DNA from: Aristaeella lactis
Lineage (GTDB): Bacteria > Bacillota > Clostridia > Christensenellales > Aristaeellaceae
DNA: 64,000 nt
Assembly (NCBI RefSeq): GCF_018118585.1
Contig: NZ_CP069421.1
Location: forward strand, 2,542,001-2,606,000
Direction of reading: 5' to 3'
Shown here: positions 15,898 through 28,502 of the stretch, one piece after another
Layout of the letters: each line of letters opens with the position of its first letter
Position numbering within the stretch: position 1 is the stretch's first letter
Program-made: the position numbers and the translations under genes
Notes under the pieces: model-generated
What the model saw: the letters and a program-made list of their open reading frames with translations, nothing else
Told to the model about the DNA's origin: nothing
Databases searched by the model: none

Positions 15898-17061
15898 TTA
15901 TTCTGCCAGGACCACACTGATCAGGATCCCGGACTCATCGCTGTACAGCCGCAGCTGATACTCTCCGCAGCTGTAATAATCGCAGGTGCCCGGTTCAATC
16001 CGGTTTGCCTCCGCTTTTTCCTCATTCACTTCCGCCGAACCATCCGGCTCTCCCAGGATAGAAATCCAGCTGTCCCGCGGCGTTTCGCTGATACACAGTC
16101 CCCACAGGCAGCCCTGGTCCATCCTGATTCCCTGCACCTTGCTGTTCTCCCAGCTTCGGGTCAGGTCATCGGTCATCAGGTATACGCCCCGGAAACAACC
16201 GCCCTCCAGGGCAAACAGACGTCCGCCTTCAAAACCGTCCGGATCCGTCAGCAGGTGGTACCTGTCTGTCAGCTCCTGTACGCTGTCCCCGATCTTCGCG
16301 GGGATCCCGGTCAGCGAGCCTTCCGCTGATGCTGTCCGGAGCTGTTCCGCGCTTTCTTCGGACAGCTCAATCATCTCTTTGACACCGATCCGGGAAAGCA
16401 AGCTGTCTTCTCCCAGGTCCAGCACATCCTTCAGGACATGCCAGCCGATCCGGATATCTCCGGCCCGGTCTCCCAGTGTGCTCAGCTGCCTGACCGGATA
16501 CAGCAGGGTCAGGCCGGAACGTTCCAGGAAGAACGTTTCCGGAAGGGGTTCCAGTTCACTGTTTTCCAGGTGGGCGCTGAGATCAGGCAGCACATCCTCC
16601 GCCAGGTAATTCACGATCAGTTCCCGGGCCGTTTCCTCATCCGTAAACAGCTCCGAAAGGATGATCTTCCGGCCGTCCCGCAGATCCGCCGTGCAGGCGG
16701 TCCACACATGGGTAGGCCTGTTGTTCTCCACCGCCCCGGCCGCGGAAACCGCGCAGCTGAACACATCATTCAGCAGGCCGCCTTTCCATTCAACCGTCAG
16801 GCTTCCGCCGGACATCAGCTGGGCCGCGCGGGACAGATAAGCCTTGATGCCGCACTCTTCCCGGATCAGATCGTTGATCTGCTGCGTCAGCTCTTCATTC
16901 TCCCCTCCGGTCAGTGCGGGGTAATGAACACTGAGCGTCTCCGCCAGATCCAGTCCTGTGTCTTCAACCGCAAACGCTTCCTCCGCCGGACAGGTGCCTG
17001 CGGAAAACAGCAGAGCCATCATCAGACCGGCTGTCAGAAGGATCCTTGGAATAAGCTTCAT
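15898..17061 (-). CDS. Secreted protein of unknown function, RsiV/DUF3298-like region
   Basis: The 387-residue product starts with a clear signal peptide (MKLIPRILLTAGLMMALLFS, cleavage probably after GTCPA). A segment with a DGRKIILSELF motif and alternating hydrophobic/charged helices resembles the DUF3298 module found in RsiV and PdaC, but this is a weak match by eye. The start is the ATG at 17,061, seven bases after GGAGG; an ATG two codons earlier is too close to that site. The gene sits 20 bases upstream of ftsK and is divergent from the gene at 17,236. A lipobox-like Cys (SAGTC) is present but not in a standard context. Function unknown. Confidence 0.7.
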   Translation of the reverse strand: MKLIPRILLTAGLMMALLFSAGTCPAEEAFAVEDTGLDLAETLSVHYPALTGGENEELTQQINDLIREECGIKAYLSRAAQLMSGGSLTVEWKGGLLNDVFSCAVSAAGAVENNRPTHVWTACTADLRDGRKIILSELFTDEETARELIVNYLAEDVLPDLSAHLENSELEPLPETFFLERSGLTLLYPVRQLSTLGDRAGDIRIGWHVLKDVLDLGEDSLLSRIGVKEMIELSEESAEQLRTASAEGSLTGIPAKIGDSVQELTDRYHLLTDPDGFEGGRLFALEGGCFRGVYLMTDDLTRSWENSKVQGIRMDQGCLWGLCISETPRDSWISILGEPDGSAEVNEEKAEANRIEPGTCDYYSCGEYQLRLYSDESGILISVVLAE

Positions 17062-17145
17062 TTTCATCCCTCCGTGAACTAATATTTTACAACCTTTTGG
17101 GTTTCGGAGCAAGTCAACCCCCATTCCATCGTGCTTTACGCCAAT

Positions 17146-17175
17146 TTGACAGTCTCATTCAGCCCCGTATATAAT
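17146..17175 (+). promoter_or_regulatory. Sigma-A promoter for the 17,236 gene and rubrerythrin
   Basis: TTGACA (17,146-17,151) and TATAAT (17,170-17,175) are both perfect and separated by 18 bases. Transcription should start about 50 bases before the TTG start codon at 17,236. Confidence 0.85.
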
Positions 17176-17235
17176 GAACGAAACAGCGGGGCAAAAACCT
17201 GCCGTTTCACACCTGGAGCGAAGGAGGTAACCGCC

Positions 17236-17868
17236 TTGAACAACGGAAAAAATCTGCGGAAGATCCTGTTCAGGGTTCTCCAGATCCTGTTTTCCGTTGC
17301 CCTGATGGCGCTGCTCACCGCCTCCCTGATCCTGGCCAAACCCCAGGAGGATAAAACCGATAAACCTGCTGCCGCCGCTTCTTCCGAAGCCGTTCCGGCT
17401 GTTACCATTGAACAGGAGACCGACATTCCCCAGCTGATGACCACCTTTCCGGCACACCTGATGAGCTTTTTGAGCGGATCCGGAATGGATTTTGTTTCCG
17501 CCTCCGCCTACGATGTGACGATCCCGGGCGGTTTCGGCCGGGTTGTTGATCAGTCCTGGCTGACCGCGGAAGGAGAACCGGTCACCATTCGCAGCATCTG
17601 GCCCGCCACGGCCCTTAACCTGCTGGAAGACGGATTCCATTTCATGCCCTACGGCGGTCCGTCGCTTTTCGGCAACGCGTCCCCCTCCGTGAGAATGGAA
17701 AACGACAGCATGATCCGGCTTCACGCTTCCACAGACGAGGCGCTTTATGTCGTGCTCCTGCCCCGCTCCCTCAGCGGCCAGGTCAGTTCCATCTGCAGTT
17801 CCCTTCAGCTGTATTACACCGGCGGTTCCAAGGCTGAAGATGAAGATAGCAACCAGAATAATCAATAA
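17236..17868 (+). CDS. Membrane-anchored protein of unknown function
   Basis: This 210-residue product starts at TTG, chosen because AAGGAGG lies eight bases upstream and the promoter rules out earlier starts. A positively charged N-terminus (NNGKNLRKILFR) leads into one transmembrane helix (about 10-35), then an Ala/Ser-rich linker and an exported domain (about 60-195) with no motif I recognise. The tail is acidic and Asn/Gln-rich. It is 15 bases upstream of rubrerythrin and should share its transcript, which hints at an envelope or oxidative-stress role, but that is inference from position only. Confidence 0.7.
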   Translation: MNNGKNLRKILFRVLQILFSVALMALLTASLILAKPQEDKTDKPAAAASSEAVPAVTIEQETDIPQLMTTFPAHLMSFLSGSGMDFVSASAYDVTIPGGFGRVVDQSWLTAEGEPVTIRSIWPATALNLLEDGFHFMPYGGPSLFGNASPSVRMENDSMIRLHASTDEALYVVLLPRSLSGQVSSICSSLQLYYTGGSKAEDEDSNQNNQ

Positions 17869-17883
17869 AAGGAGGAAAAAGTC

Positions 17884-18423
17884 ATGTCAAATCCCTATGC
17901 CGGAACACAAACCGAAAAGAACCTTGAAGCTGCTTTCGCGGGCGAATCCCAGGCCCGGAACAAGTACACCTATTTTGCCTCTGTGGCGAAAAAAGAAGGC
18001 TATGAGCAGATCTCTGCCCTGTTCCTGAAAACAGCCGAGAACGAAAAAGAACACGCCAAGATGTGGTTCAAGGAACTCAAGGGCATCGGTTCCACCACGG
18101 ACAACCTGGCCGCCGCGGCCGACGGTGAAAACTACGAGTGGACCGATATGTACGAATCCTTCGCCAAAACAGCGGAAGAGGAAGGATTCCCGGAACTCGC
18201 CGCGAAGTTCCGCGGTGTTGCCGCGATCGAAAAGCATCATGAGGAACGCTACCGGGCCCTGCTGAAAAACATCGAAATGCAGCAGGTGTTCGAAAAGAGC
18301 GAGGTCAAAATCTGGGAATGCCGCAACTGCGGCCATATTGTGGTCGGCACCAAGGCTCCCGAAGTCTGCCCCGTCTGCAATCACCCCCAGAGCTATTTCG
18401 AAATCGCCGCTGAAAACTACTGA
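17884..18423 (+). CDS. rbr: Rubrerythrin
   Basis: This 179-residue non-heme iron peroxidase protects anaerobes against hydrogen peroxide. The ferritin-like diiron domain has Glu ligands in [27 protein letters not shown] and [10 protein letters not shown]. The C-terminal rubredoxin-like domain has two Cys pairs (CRNCG and CPVCNHP) for the FeS4 centre. Length and order match classical rubrerythrin. A strong AAAGGAGG ribosome binding site precedes the ATG, and a bidirectional terminator follows. Confidence 0.97.
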   Translation: MSNPYAGTQTEKNLEAAFAGESQARNKYTYFASVAKKEGYEQISALFLKTAENEKEHAKMWFKELKGIGSTTDNLAAAADGENYEWTDMYESFAKTAEEEGFPELAAKFRGVAAIEKHHEERYRALLKNIEMQQVFEKSEVKIWECRNCGHIVVGTKAPEVCPVCNHPQSYFEIAAENY

Positions 18424-18436
18424 TTTCCGGAATAAC

Positions 18437-18466
18437 AAAAGCCTGTTCATTACGAACAGGCTTTTT
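18437..18466. terminator. Bidirectional intrinsic terminator
   Basis: An AAGCCTGTTC / GAACAGGCTT stem with a five-base loop is flanked by A-rich sequence on the left and TTTTT on the right. It lies between convergent rubrerythrin (+) and the HD-domain gene (-) and can serve both. Confidence 0.85.
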
Positions 18467-18480
18467 GTTTTGTGTCCGGC

Positions 18481-19053
18481 TTATGCTTCCGCGCCGGTTC
18501 CCTCCAGGCCGATCTCCGCCGAGTGCGGTTTCATGCCCTCAATACAGATTTCCGCCACTTCCCGGACTTCCATTCCCAGCAGGTCACAGCCCTGCTGGAT
18601 CAGATCCCGGTTGCATTTGGCCGCGAACTTTTTGTCCTTATACTTCTTCATGAAGCTCTTGATCTCCAGATCCTGGATCCCGTTCGGACGCATGCGTGCG
18701 CAGGCCTGGATGATTCCCGTCAGTTCATCCACCGTAAACAGGCTCTTTTCCATGTTGGTTTCCGGTTTCACGTCCGTGCAGATCCCCCAGCCGTGGCTCA
18801 TGATCGCCCGCACGTCCTCTTCGTCCACACCTGCGGCCAGCAGCGGTTCCTTTGTATGCTGAAGGTGTTCCTCCGGATATTTTTCATAATCATAGTCATG
18901 CAGCAGGCCCACAGCCTCCCAGTGTTCCCGGTTCTCCCCGAAGTGTTCCGCCATGGCCCCCATGGCATAGCTCACATTCTTCGCGTGAATGATCAGGTGT
19001 TCTTCCTTTACCATTGTGCCGTTCAGTTCGGCAGCTCTTTCCAGGGTCAGCAT
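18481..19053 (-). CDS. HD-domain protein
   Basis: This 190-residue protein has an HD phosphohydrolase core: an early His in EHLIIHAKNVSYAM, and the HD pair in VGLLHDYDYEKYPEEH. This family hydrolyses phosphomonoesters or nucleotides; the substrate here is unknown. The start is set at MLTLERAAEL because GGAGG lies eight bases before that ATG and after an earlier in-frame ATG. It lies 18 bases downstream of the DUF2804 gene on the same strand. Confidence 0.8.
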   Translation of the reverse strand: MLTLERAAELNGTMVKEEHLIIHAKNVSYAMGAMAEHFGENREHWEAVGLLHDYDYEKYPEEHLQHTKEPLLAAGVDEEDVRAIMSHGWGICTDVKPETNMEKSLFTVDELTGIIQACARMRPNGIQDLEIKSFMKKYKDKKFAAKCNRDLIQQGCDLLGMEVREVAEICIEGMKPHSAEIGLEGTGAEA

Positions 19054-19071
19054 TTTTCTTTCCTCCATTGC

Positions 19072-20103
19072 TTACCATTTATTCCGGACTTTTTCGGCGA
19101 ATCCGGTCAGGTTTTCGATCTTCAGTTCCCTGCCGTCATCCAGGACAGCTTTCCCGGAGAACCGTCCGAAAACCTGGTGCTGGTCGGAACAGATGACCAG
19201 CAGGTCGGTTTTCATGCATCTGTCCATGATCGGTTCAAAGGTCAGCTCCAGACGGCCTTCACTGTCTTTGATCGTCCAGGGAGACAGGTAATCCTCTTTC
19301 CCGTCCTTCACCGGAATCTCAAACTGAACCTGCTCCAGCTTGTGGATCTTTCCCTCATACACCAGCACATTCTCACTGGCAGCGGACGTGTCCCCAAAGC
19401 CATATCCAAGGTTAAATCCAAAGGGTTTTCCTTCCGCCAGTCCAGATACGGAACCCCAGTACCAGGTATTGTCATAGGTCCATACGCCGCGGCCCCAGTC
19501 CAGCACCGCAAAGGTGTCCGCCGGATCACATTTGTATTCCCGTCCTCCAAGCGTGATGGTTCCTTCCACACGCATGCAGTTGATCTTCTGGTTATAGTAG
19601 AAGGCTTCCGGATGGTCTTTATAGGGTGTAACGATCACCATGGATTCCTTCGGTTCATCCGTCAGCATCAGGTCGAACACGATCGTGTCTTCCCCGCTGA
19701 ACTTGTTCATGAAACCGGTCAGCCGACGGCTGATCCCGTCATTTTCAAAAGAAAGCATATAGCCTTTCCCGGTCACCCGGATGCTGCCGTTCTTGCTGCT
19801 GGACGGCAGGTTCCGCGGAGCGAAAATGGGCAGGTTCATGGCGGATTTTGTAATCTGGCTTTTCCGTTCAAAATCCATCAGGGAAATGCTGTCCATGGTC
19901 ATATAGCCGTTATGGTCGATGGTCAGTGCCAGGGCAAAGCGGTCACAGCAGACCGCATAGTAATCCCATTCCTTGATTCTCGACCGTCCCGTACAGATCC
20001 GGGATCTGTCATAGGTCTTAATGAGTTCTGTGGCGTATCCGGTTTCAACCAGCCGTCCGTTCCCATCATGAAGCGGACCGGGTGTTATGATTCGGCGCTG
20101 CAT
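19072..20103 (-). CDS. DUF2804 family protein
   Basis: The 343-residue product carries the family hallmark DWGRGVWTYDNTWYWGSVSG and GFNLGYGFGD, typical of DUF2804 proteins, whose biochemical role is unknown. No signal peptide or membrane helix. The start at MQRRIITPGP is supported by GGAGG eight bases upstream; an earlier in-frame ATG lacks a site. It is the upstream member of a two-gene unit with the HD protein. Confidence 0.85.
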   Translation of the reverse strand: MQRRIITPGPLHDGNGRLVETGYATELIKTYDRSRICTGRSRIKEWDYYAVCCDRFALALTIDHNGYMTMDSISLMDFERKSQITKSAMNLPIFAPRNLPSSSKNGSIRVTGKGYMLSFENDGISRRLTGFMNKFSGEDTIVFDLMLTDEPKESMVIVTPYKDHPEAFYYNQKINCMRVEGTITLGGREYKCDPADTFAVLDWGRGVWTYDNTWYWGSVSGLAEGKPFGFNLGYGFGDTSAASENVLVYEGKIHKLEQVQFEIPVKDGKEDYLSPWTIKDSEGRLELTFEPIMDRCMKTDLLVICSDQHQVFGRFSGKAVLDDGRELKIENLTGFAEKVRNKW

Positions 20104-20199
20104 ATTTCCCGCCTCCGTTATACAGATTGTTTTGCCCATTATACTTCATAGATACACTGAATACAATGATACATATATAAAAGGCCCAAAGTAATTCAG
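20104..20199. promoter_or_regulatory. AT-rich upstream region of the DUF2804 gene
   Basis: This gap between the DUF2804 start and the repeat array is AT-rich and should hold the minus-strand promoter of the DUF2804/HD unit. No convincing -35/-10 pair with correct spacing could be picked by eye. Confidence 0.35.
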
Positions 20200-20235
20200 C
20201 CTGATCTTTCGATCAGGCTTTTTCTGCTCCCCAGG
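20200..20235. repeat. Left copy of a 36-base direct repeat (tRNA-Asn 3' end plus terminator)
   Basis: The 36 bases beginning CCTGATCTTTCGATCAGG and ending CTGCTCCCCAGG are identical to 20,814-20,849. In the right copy the last bases are the true 3' end of the tRNA-Asn gene and the rest is its terminator. The left copy is therefore a duplicated tRNA tail on the far side of the repeat array, as at an attachment site. It also forms a plus-strand hairpin followed by T5. Confidence 0.8.
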
Positions 20236-20811
20236 GGGGGGAGCGATCCGAGTGGCAGCCCGGTGGGCTGTCCATCGAAGATGGAAACGAGGTGAGCGAG
20301 TCAATCGAAACGAGCAGAGAATCGAAGCGTCCCCGCGAGATTCTCTGCGACGATTGAGATTGCGGAAAGGGAAGCGGTGCCACAGTGTGGCATTTGACGA
20401 AGTCAAAAGCGACCCGAGCGAGTCAATCGAAACGAGCAGAGGACCGAAGCGTCCTCGCAAGGTTCTCTGCGACGATTGAGATTGCGGAGAGGGAGTGGTG
20501 CCCCAGTGGGGCATTCGCCGCAGGCGAAAACGAGGTGGGGTTCGGAACGCCCGGAAAACGAGCCAGTGTGCTCGTTTTCAGTGGAGAACGGGCGGCAGCC
20601 CCGGGCAGGTCAACCGAAACGAGCAGAGAGCCGAAGCGTCCCCGCGAGGTTCTCTGCGACGATTGAGATTCGGAAGGGGCGAACCTCTTTCGACTGCCAG
20701 TGGCAGAAGTATCGAAAGAGGTGAGGTCATTCGAAAGGAAGCAATCTCCACAGTGTGGAGTTGCGACCATTGAGAATGCGGGAGTTATCTACCTCCTGGG
20801 GAGCAGAAAAA
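20219..20811. repeat. Array of structured repeats bounded by inverted repeats
   Basis: The array has 17-base terminal inverted repeats (TTTTTCTGCTCCCCAGG, 20,219-20,235; its complement at 20,795-20,811). It holds three good copies and one degenerate copy of a roughly 70-base core: 20,294-20,365, 20,416-20,487, 20,605-20,673 and about 20,721-20,781. The core folds as TCAATCG ... CGATTGA enclosing GCAGAGAATC ... GATTCTCTGC. Between cores are small hairpins whose loops are constant (CAGTG or close variants; GAA or GCA) but whose stems differ and remain complementary: GCCA/TGGC, GCCC/GGGC, CTCCA/TGGAG, GAAAACGAGC/GCTCGTTTTC, TTTGAC/GTCAAA, TTCGCC/GGCGAA. No credible open reading frame was found inside. 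Confidence 0.8.
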
Positions 20812-20831
20812 AACCTGATCTTTCGATCAGG
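20807..20831 (-). terminator. Terminator of the rRNA operon
   Basis: On the minus strand, CCTGATC GAAA GATCAGG is followed by seven T, a few bases after the tRNA-Asn gene. The surrounding GGGGAGCAGAAAAA / TTTTTCTGCTCCCC arms make a larger palindrome that includes the tRNA end. Confidence 0.85.
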
Positions 20832-20839
20832 CTTTTTCT

Positions 20840-20913
<74 letters not shown>

Positions 20914-20919
20914 TATGGA

Positions 20920-21037
20920 ATCCGGCGGCGACCTACTCTCCCGGACCGTTGCCAGTCAAGTACCATCGGCACTGAAGAGCTTAACTTCTGTGTTCGGTAT
21001 GGGAACAGGTGGAACCTCTTCGTCATAGCCACCGGAA
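20920..21037 (-). rRNA. rrf: 5S ribosomal RNA
   Basis: About 118 bases with the conserved blocks CCATACCGAACACAGAAGTT and GGGAGAGTAGGTC on the minus strand and complementary ends (TCCGGTGGC / GCCGCCGGA). It lies about 200 bases downstream of 23S. Ends are estimated to within a few bases. Confidence 0.95.
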
Positions 21038-21235
21038 ATTGTGAGCTATTTAGGAAATCACTTTCGTGATTTCTTCGTCCCTTTAGCGGAACGATTGGCC
21101 CTTTCCGTCGTTCTTTTCTTCCTCTTCCAGGGCCCTTCGGATTGCCTTACGCAACCCTGACAACTGCACAGCCATAAGATTCAGGAATTAGTTGACCTGT
21201 TTTTCTGTTCTAATTGATCTCAAGATCTTCTGAAA

Positions 21236-24125
<2,890 letters not shown>

Positions 24126-24262
24126 TTCTCGTCGTTCTGATCCTGAGACCAATCGGTTTGGTAAAATCTTCATTTTACCCTCAAACTGGTCTTTCCTGAA
24201 TCTTTTTCTTTGCTGTGCAGTTGTCAAGGTGCGCGTGCCATTCTTTCATTTCTGAAAGAAGG

Positions 24263-24339
24263 TGGTGGGTCGCAGTGGACTCGAACCACCGACCTCCCGC
24301 TTATCAGGCGGGTGCTCTAACCAGCTGAGCTAGCGACCC
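24263..24339 (-). tRNA. tRNA-Ile (anticodon GAT)
   Basis: Acceptor GGGTCGC pairs with GCGACCC; D arm TAGCTCAGCTGGTTAGAGCA, anticodon loop CTGATAA and T arm GGTTCGAGTCC. CCA is encoded at 24,263-24,265, unlike the other two tRNAs. Located in the 16S-23S spacer. Confidence 0.96.
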
Positions 24340-24346
24340 ATGTGAG

Positions 24347-24419
24347 TGGAGATTAGCGGGATCGAACCGCTGACCTCCTGCTTGCAAGGCAGGCGCTCTC
24401 CCAGCTGAGCTAAACCCCC
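24347..24419 (-). tRNA. tRNA-Ala (anticodon TGC)
   Basis: Acceptor GGGGGTT pairs with AATCTCC with two wobble pairs; anticodon loop CTTGCAA and T arm GGTTCGATCCC. CCA is not encoded. It lies between 16S and tRNA-Ile, so the spacer order is Ala then Ile, the reverse of the common Ile-Ala order. Confidence 0.95.
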
Positions 24420-24622
24420 ACATAATCGGCACTATATAAGCTCGAAACAGTGCGAGCCCTGAAGACGATACAGAGTTTCGCGCGCTATTAAGGATTAGCG
24501 ACTATTCTTTTCGAACGTTCGTTGACGTTCCGTTTTGCTTCTTTGAAGCTTTTAATGATACGGACTTTCGTCCGCAATCGACCTCGGTTTCGGCGTCCAC
24601 CTTTCGGCTTCTGCTTTCTCCC

Positions 24623-26171
<1,549 letters not shown>

Positions 26172-26455
26172 TAATCCTGTTAACATCTTTCGATGCTTCA
26201 CTCTTTGGAATCTTCGCTAGTCTTTCCTTAATGTTTGCGCGTTTCTTCTCTGTATCGTTTTCAAGGTTCGCTCTGCATCATTCCCTCGCTTTCGCTCGGG
26301 CGAGCTTGACTATAATACCAAAGCCACTACTACTTGTCAAGCAGTTTTTTGAAATTTCTTTGACCCAAAAATGTCTTTCTTTTCCTGCATTCTCAAGGGG
26401 TTTCGGACGTCTCCATATCTTGTGGTGAACACCCGGTTTCCCCTTCTATATTTGG
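26172..26455. promoter_or_regulatory. rRNA leader and divergent intergenic region
   Basis: This roughly 280-base gap holds the 16S leader, the rrn promoter (26,312-26,340) and then about 115 bases before the plus-strand promoter of the methyltransferase gene. I see no coding potential. Confidence 0.6.
26312..26340 (-). promoter_or_regulatory. rRNA operon promoter
   Basis: On the minus strand a perfect TTGACA (26,335-26,340) and TATTAT (26,312-26,317) are separated by 17 bases. It is about 145 bases upstream of the mature 16S 5' end. A second tandem promoter was not found by eye. Confidence 0.85.
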
Positions 26456-26484
26456 TGGACACTTCAGATAACCCCTGTTATAAT
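26456..26484 (+). promoter_or_regulatory. Promoter of the rRNA methyltransferase gene
   Basis: TGGACA (26,456-26,461) and a perfect TATAAT (26,479-26,484) are 17 bases apart. Its position makes the ATG at 26,499 nearly leaderless, which favours the later start at 26,517. Confidence 0.8.
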
Positions 26485-26516
26485 AGGAAGAAATCAAAAT
26501 GAAAGGAACGAACAGG

Positions 26517-27863
26517 ATGAAAAAGAACGAATGCTTTCCCATGACCGCGGACCGTCTGGGCGCGGACCTGGAGGGTATCTGCATCCATGAAGGTATGCCC
26601 GTGTTCGTTCCAGGCCTGCTGCCCGGTGAAGGCGCCGGTATCAAAATCGTAAAAGCTGAAAAACGCTACGCCTTCGGCCGGATGGAATCAAAACCCGATC
26701 CCGTTTCCCCGGATCGGCGGACTCCGGATTGTGCTTCCTATCCCCGCTGCGGCGGATGTACAGGCCGCCATATGAGTTATGAAGCCACCCTGGCTGCCAA
26801 GCGGCAGCAGGTGGAAGACTGTTTTCGCCGTATTGCCGGTATTGAGACGGAAGTCCCGCCGGTTCTCGGAATGGATTCCCCTTACGGCTACCGGAACAAG
26901 ACTTCCCTGCCCGCCGGCGGAACCGCCGAACAACCGGTGCTTGGCTTTTACGCGCCACGGAGCCACGCGGTCATTCCCGCGGAAACCTGCCCGAACGCCA
27001 TGCCGCCCGCCAATGACCTGGCCGAGGCCTTCCTGGGCTGGATGAAACAGTTCCATGTGGAACCCTATCACGAAGAAACCCGCAGGGGACTGATCCGCCA
27101 CCTGGTGATCCGCGTAAACCGGAAGGGGGAGAGCATGGTCACGGTCGCGGCCAACGGCAGCACCCTGCCCCATCAGCAGGAACTGACCGATGCCCTTGTG
27201 AAGCTGGGTACTGTCAGTCTCTGGCTGAATGAGAACCGTGCCGCCACCAATGTGATCCTTTCAGACCGGTTCCATCTTATATATGGAAGGGAAACCTTCA
27301 CCGGAACCCTCTTTGACCTGCAGTTTGAGCTGTCTCCCGCTTCCTTTTTCCAGGTGAATCCTGTCCAGACGGAAAAGCTTTACCAGACAGCGGTGGATTT
27401 CGCGCAGCTGAAGCCGGCGGATCTCCTCTGTGATGTCTACTGCGGTGCCGGCACTATTACCCTGACCATGGCCCGGCACTGCCGGGAAGCCATCGGTATC
27501 GAAATCGTGGAAGCTGCCGTGGAAAACGCGAAGCGGAACGCGGTCCTGAACGGGATCAGCAACGTCTCCTTCCGGGCCGGAAAAGCGGAAGAGCTGCTGC
27601 CGCAGATGGTGGCAGGCGGCCTCCGGCCGGACGTGATCTGTGTGGATCCGCCCCGGAAGGGACTGGATCCGGCAGTCATTCACGCCATGGCACAGGCGGG
27701 GCCGGACCGGATCGTCTATGTTTCCTGCAATCCCGCCACCCTGGCCCGGGACGCCGGTCTCCTGCGGGATGAAGGATACCTCGTCCGCAAAGTCCAGCCG
27801 GTGGATATGTTCTGCTGGACCTCCGGCGTTGAGACCGTCTGCCTCCTGTCCAGGGATTCCTGA
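26517..27863 (+). CDS. rlmCD: 23S rRNA (uracil-5-)-methyltransferase, RlmCD/RumA family
   Basis: This 448-residue SAM-dependent enzyme methylates uracil in 23S rRNA. It has a short TRAM-like N-terminus, the iron-sulfur cysteines (CASYPRCGGC plus an earlier or later Cys), the Rossmann motif CDVYCGAGTITLTMA, the DPPRKGLD loop and the catalytic Cys in VYVSCNPATLARD. Gram-positive bacteria usually have RlmCD acting at two sites; which site is used cannot be told here. Start chosen at MKKNECFPMT, eight bases after AAAGGAA; six more N-terminal residues are possible. It is divergent from the rRNA operon. Confidence 0.92.
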   Translation: MKKNECFPMTADRLGADLEGICIHEGMPVFVPGLLPGEGAGIKIVKAEKRYAFGRMESKPDPVSPDRRTPDCASYPRCGGCTGRHMSYEATLAAKRQQVEDCFRRIAGIETEVPPVLGMDSPYGYRNKTSLPAGGTAEQPVLGFYAPRSHAVIPAETCPNAMPPANDLAEAFLGWMKQFHVEPYHEETRRGLIRHLVIRVNRKGESMVTVAANGSTLPHQQELTDALVKLGTVSLWLNENRAATNVILSDRFHLIYGRETFTGTLFDLQFELSPASFFQVNPVQTEKLYQTAVDFAQLKPADLLCDVYCGAGTITLTMARHCREAIGIEIVEAAVENAKRNAVLNGISNVSFRAGKAEELLPQMVAGGLRPDVICVDPPRKGLDPAVIHAMAQAGPDRIVYVSCNPATLARDAGLLRDEGYLVRKVQPVDMFCWTSGVETVCLLSRDS

Positions 27864-27894
27864 CATAACTGCTTCATCAATAAGAGGAAAACAT

Positions 27895-28272
27895 ATGTAC
27901 ATCATTCATGTTGCCAATAAGGAAGAATACGAAAAAGAGATCCGCACCGGTTTCTACGGAAGAAGAAGCGTGGAAAGGTGCGGTTTCATCCATTGCTCCG
28001 ACCTGGACACCTATTACCTTGTGGCTCCGAATTTCAGGAACGATACCGATGAGAAAGTGATCCTGGTGATCGACACGGACAAGACCGAACCGGAGATCCG
28101 CTGGGAGGACGGCGGCGGGCTTGATTTTCCCCACATCTACGGTCTGCTGAACAAAGAGGCCGTCATCGCCGTATTCCCCCATCTGTGGAGTGCTGACCGG
28201 GTATGGATCCCGAATGAGGAACTGAAACCTTACGCGGTCAACGGATTTGAACGGGAATACCACGGCGAATGA
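27895..28272 (+). CDS. DUF952 family protein
   Basis: This 125-residue protein has the DUF952 features: an early YGRRSVERCGFIHCSD block with conserved Cys/His, and a later DFPHIYG followed by a hydrophobic strand. The family adopts an ADP-ribosyltransferase-like fold, but no activity is established. It follows the methyltransferase by 31 bases with an AGAGGAAAA ribosome binding site and probably shares its transcript. Confidence 0.85.
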   Translation: MYIIHVANKEEYEKEIRTGFYGRRSVERCGFIHCSDLDTYYLVAPNFRNDTDEKVILVIDTDKTEPEIRWEDGGGLDFPHIYGLLNKEAVIAVFPHLWSADRVWIPNEELKPYAVNGFEREYHGE

Positions 28273-28300
28273 TCCTGTTTCCTGAAGTTTATCCTTTTCG

Positions 28301-28329
28301 TTGACAACCTGTTCCCCCGGCGTTATACT
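28301..28329 (+). promoter_or_regulatory. Promoter of the small-ORF unit
   Basis: A perfect TTGACA (28,301-28,306) and TATACT (28,324-28,329) are separated by 17 bases, 32 bases before the ATG of the small ORF. Confidence 0.85.
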
Positions 28330-28360
28330 TTGCACAATTTACAGGGAAAGGAGTTTGCTC

Positions 28361-28471
28361 ATGAACACCTGCACCGTCAGAAAGTCTTATGTACGAGATA
28401 TGGTCATGCGTATGGATTACACGCACGATTCTGATCGCGTATATTCTTTTATGACCCGCAGGGAAGAGTAA
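28361..28471 (+). CDS. 36-residue small ORF with its own promoter and terminator
   Basis: ATG at 28,361 follows an AAAGGAG ribosome binding site seven bases away. The peptide (begins MNTCTVRKSYVRDM) is rich in Arg, Met, Asp and Tyr, lacks a membrane helix and resembles nothing I know. A consensus promoter lies just upstream and a strong terminator 31 bases downstream. It could be a genuine small protein, an attenuation leader peptide for the phosphodiesterase gene at 28,560, or incidental within a small RNA. Confidence 0.6.
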   Translation: MNTCTVRKSYVRDMVMRMDYTHDSDRVYSFMTRREE

Positions 28472-28502
28472 ACCCCGCCAGTTTATCATTATGCTGATAA
28501 AA

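Noticed and set aside
20252-20770. Short open frames of 75-115 codons across the repeat array
   Set aside because: They are present on both strands, simply follow the GC-rich repeats, lack ribosome binding sites and encode Arg/Ser-rich low-complexity peptides.
20219-20811. CRISPR array
   Set aside because: The units are about 70-base cores with hairpins at irregular spacing, not 23-47 base identical repeats with unique spacers, and there are no cas genes.
20219-20811. Integron attC cassette array
   Set aside because: No integrase, no attC consensus (RYYYAAC/GTTRRRY) and no open frames between the units.
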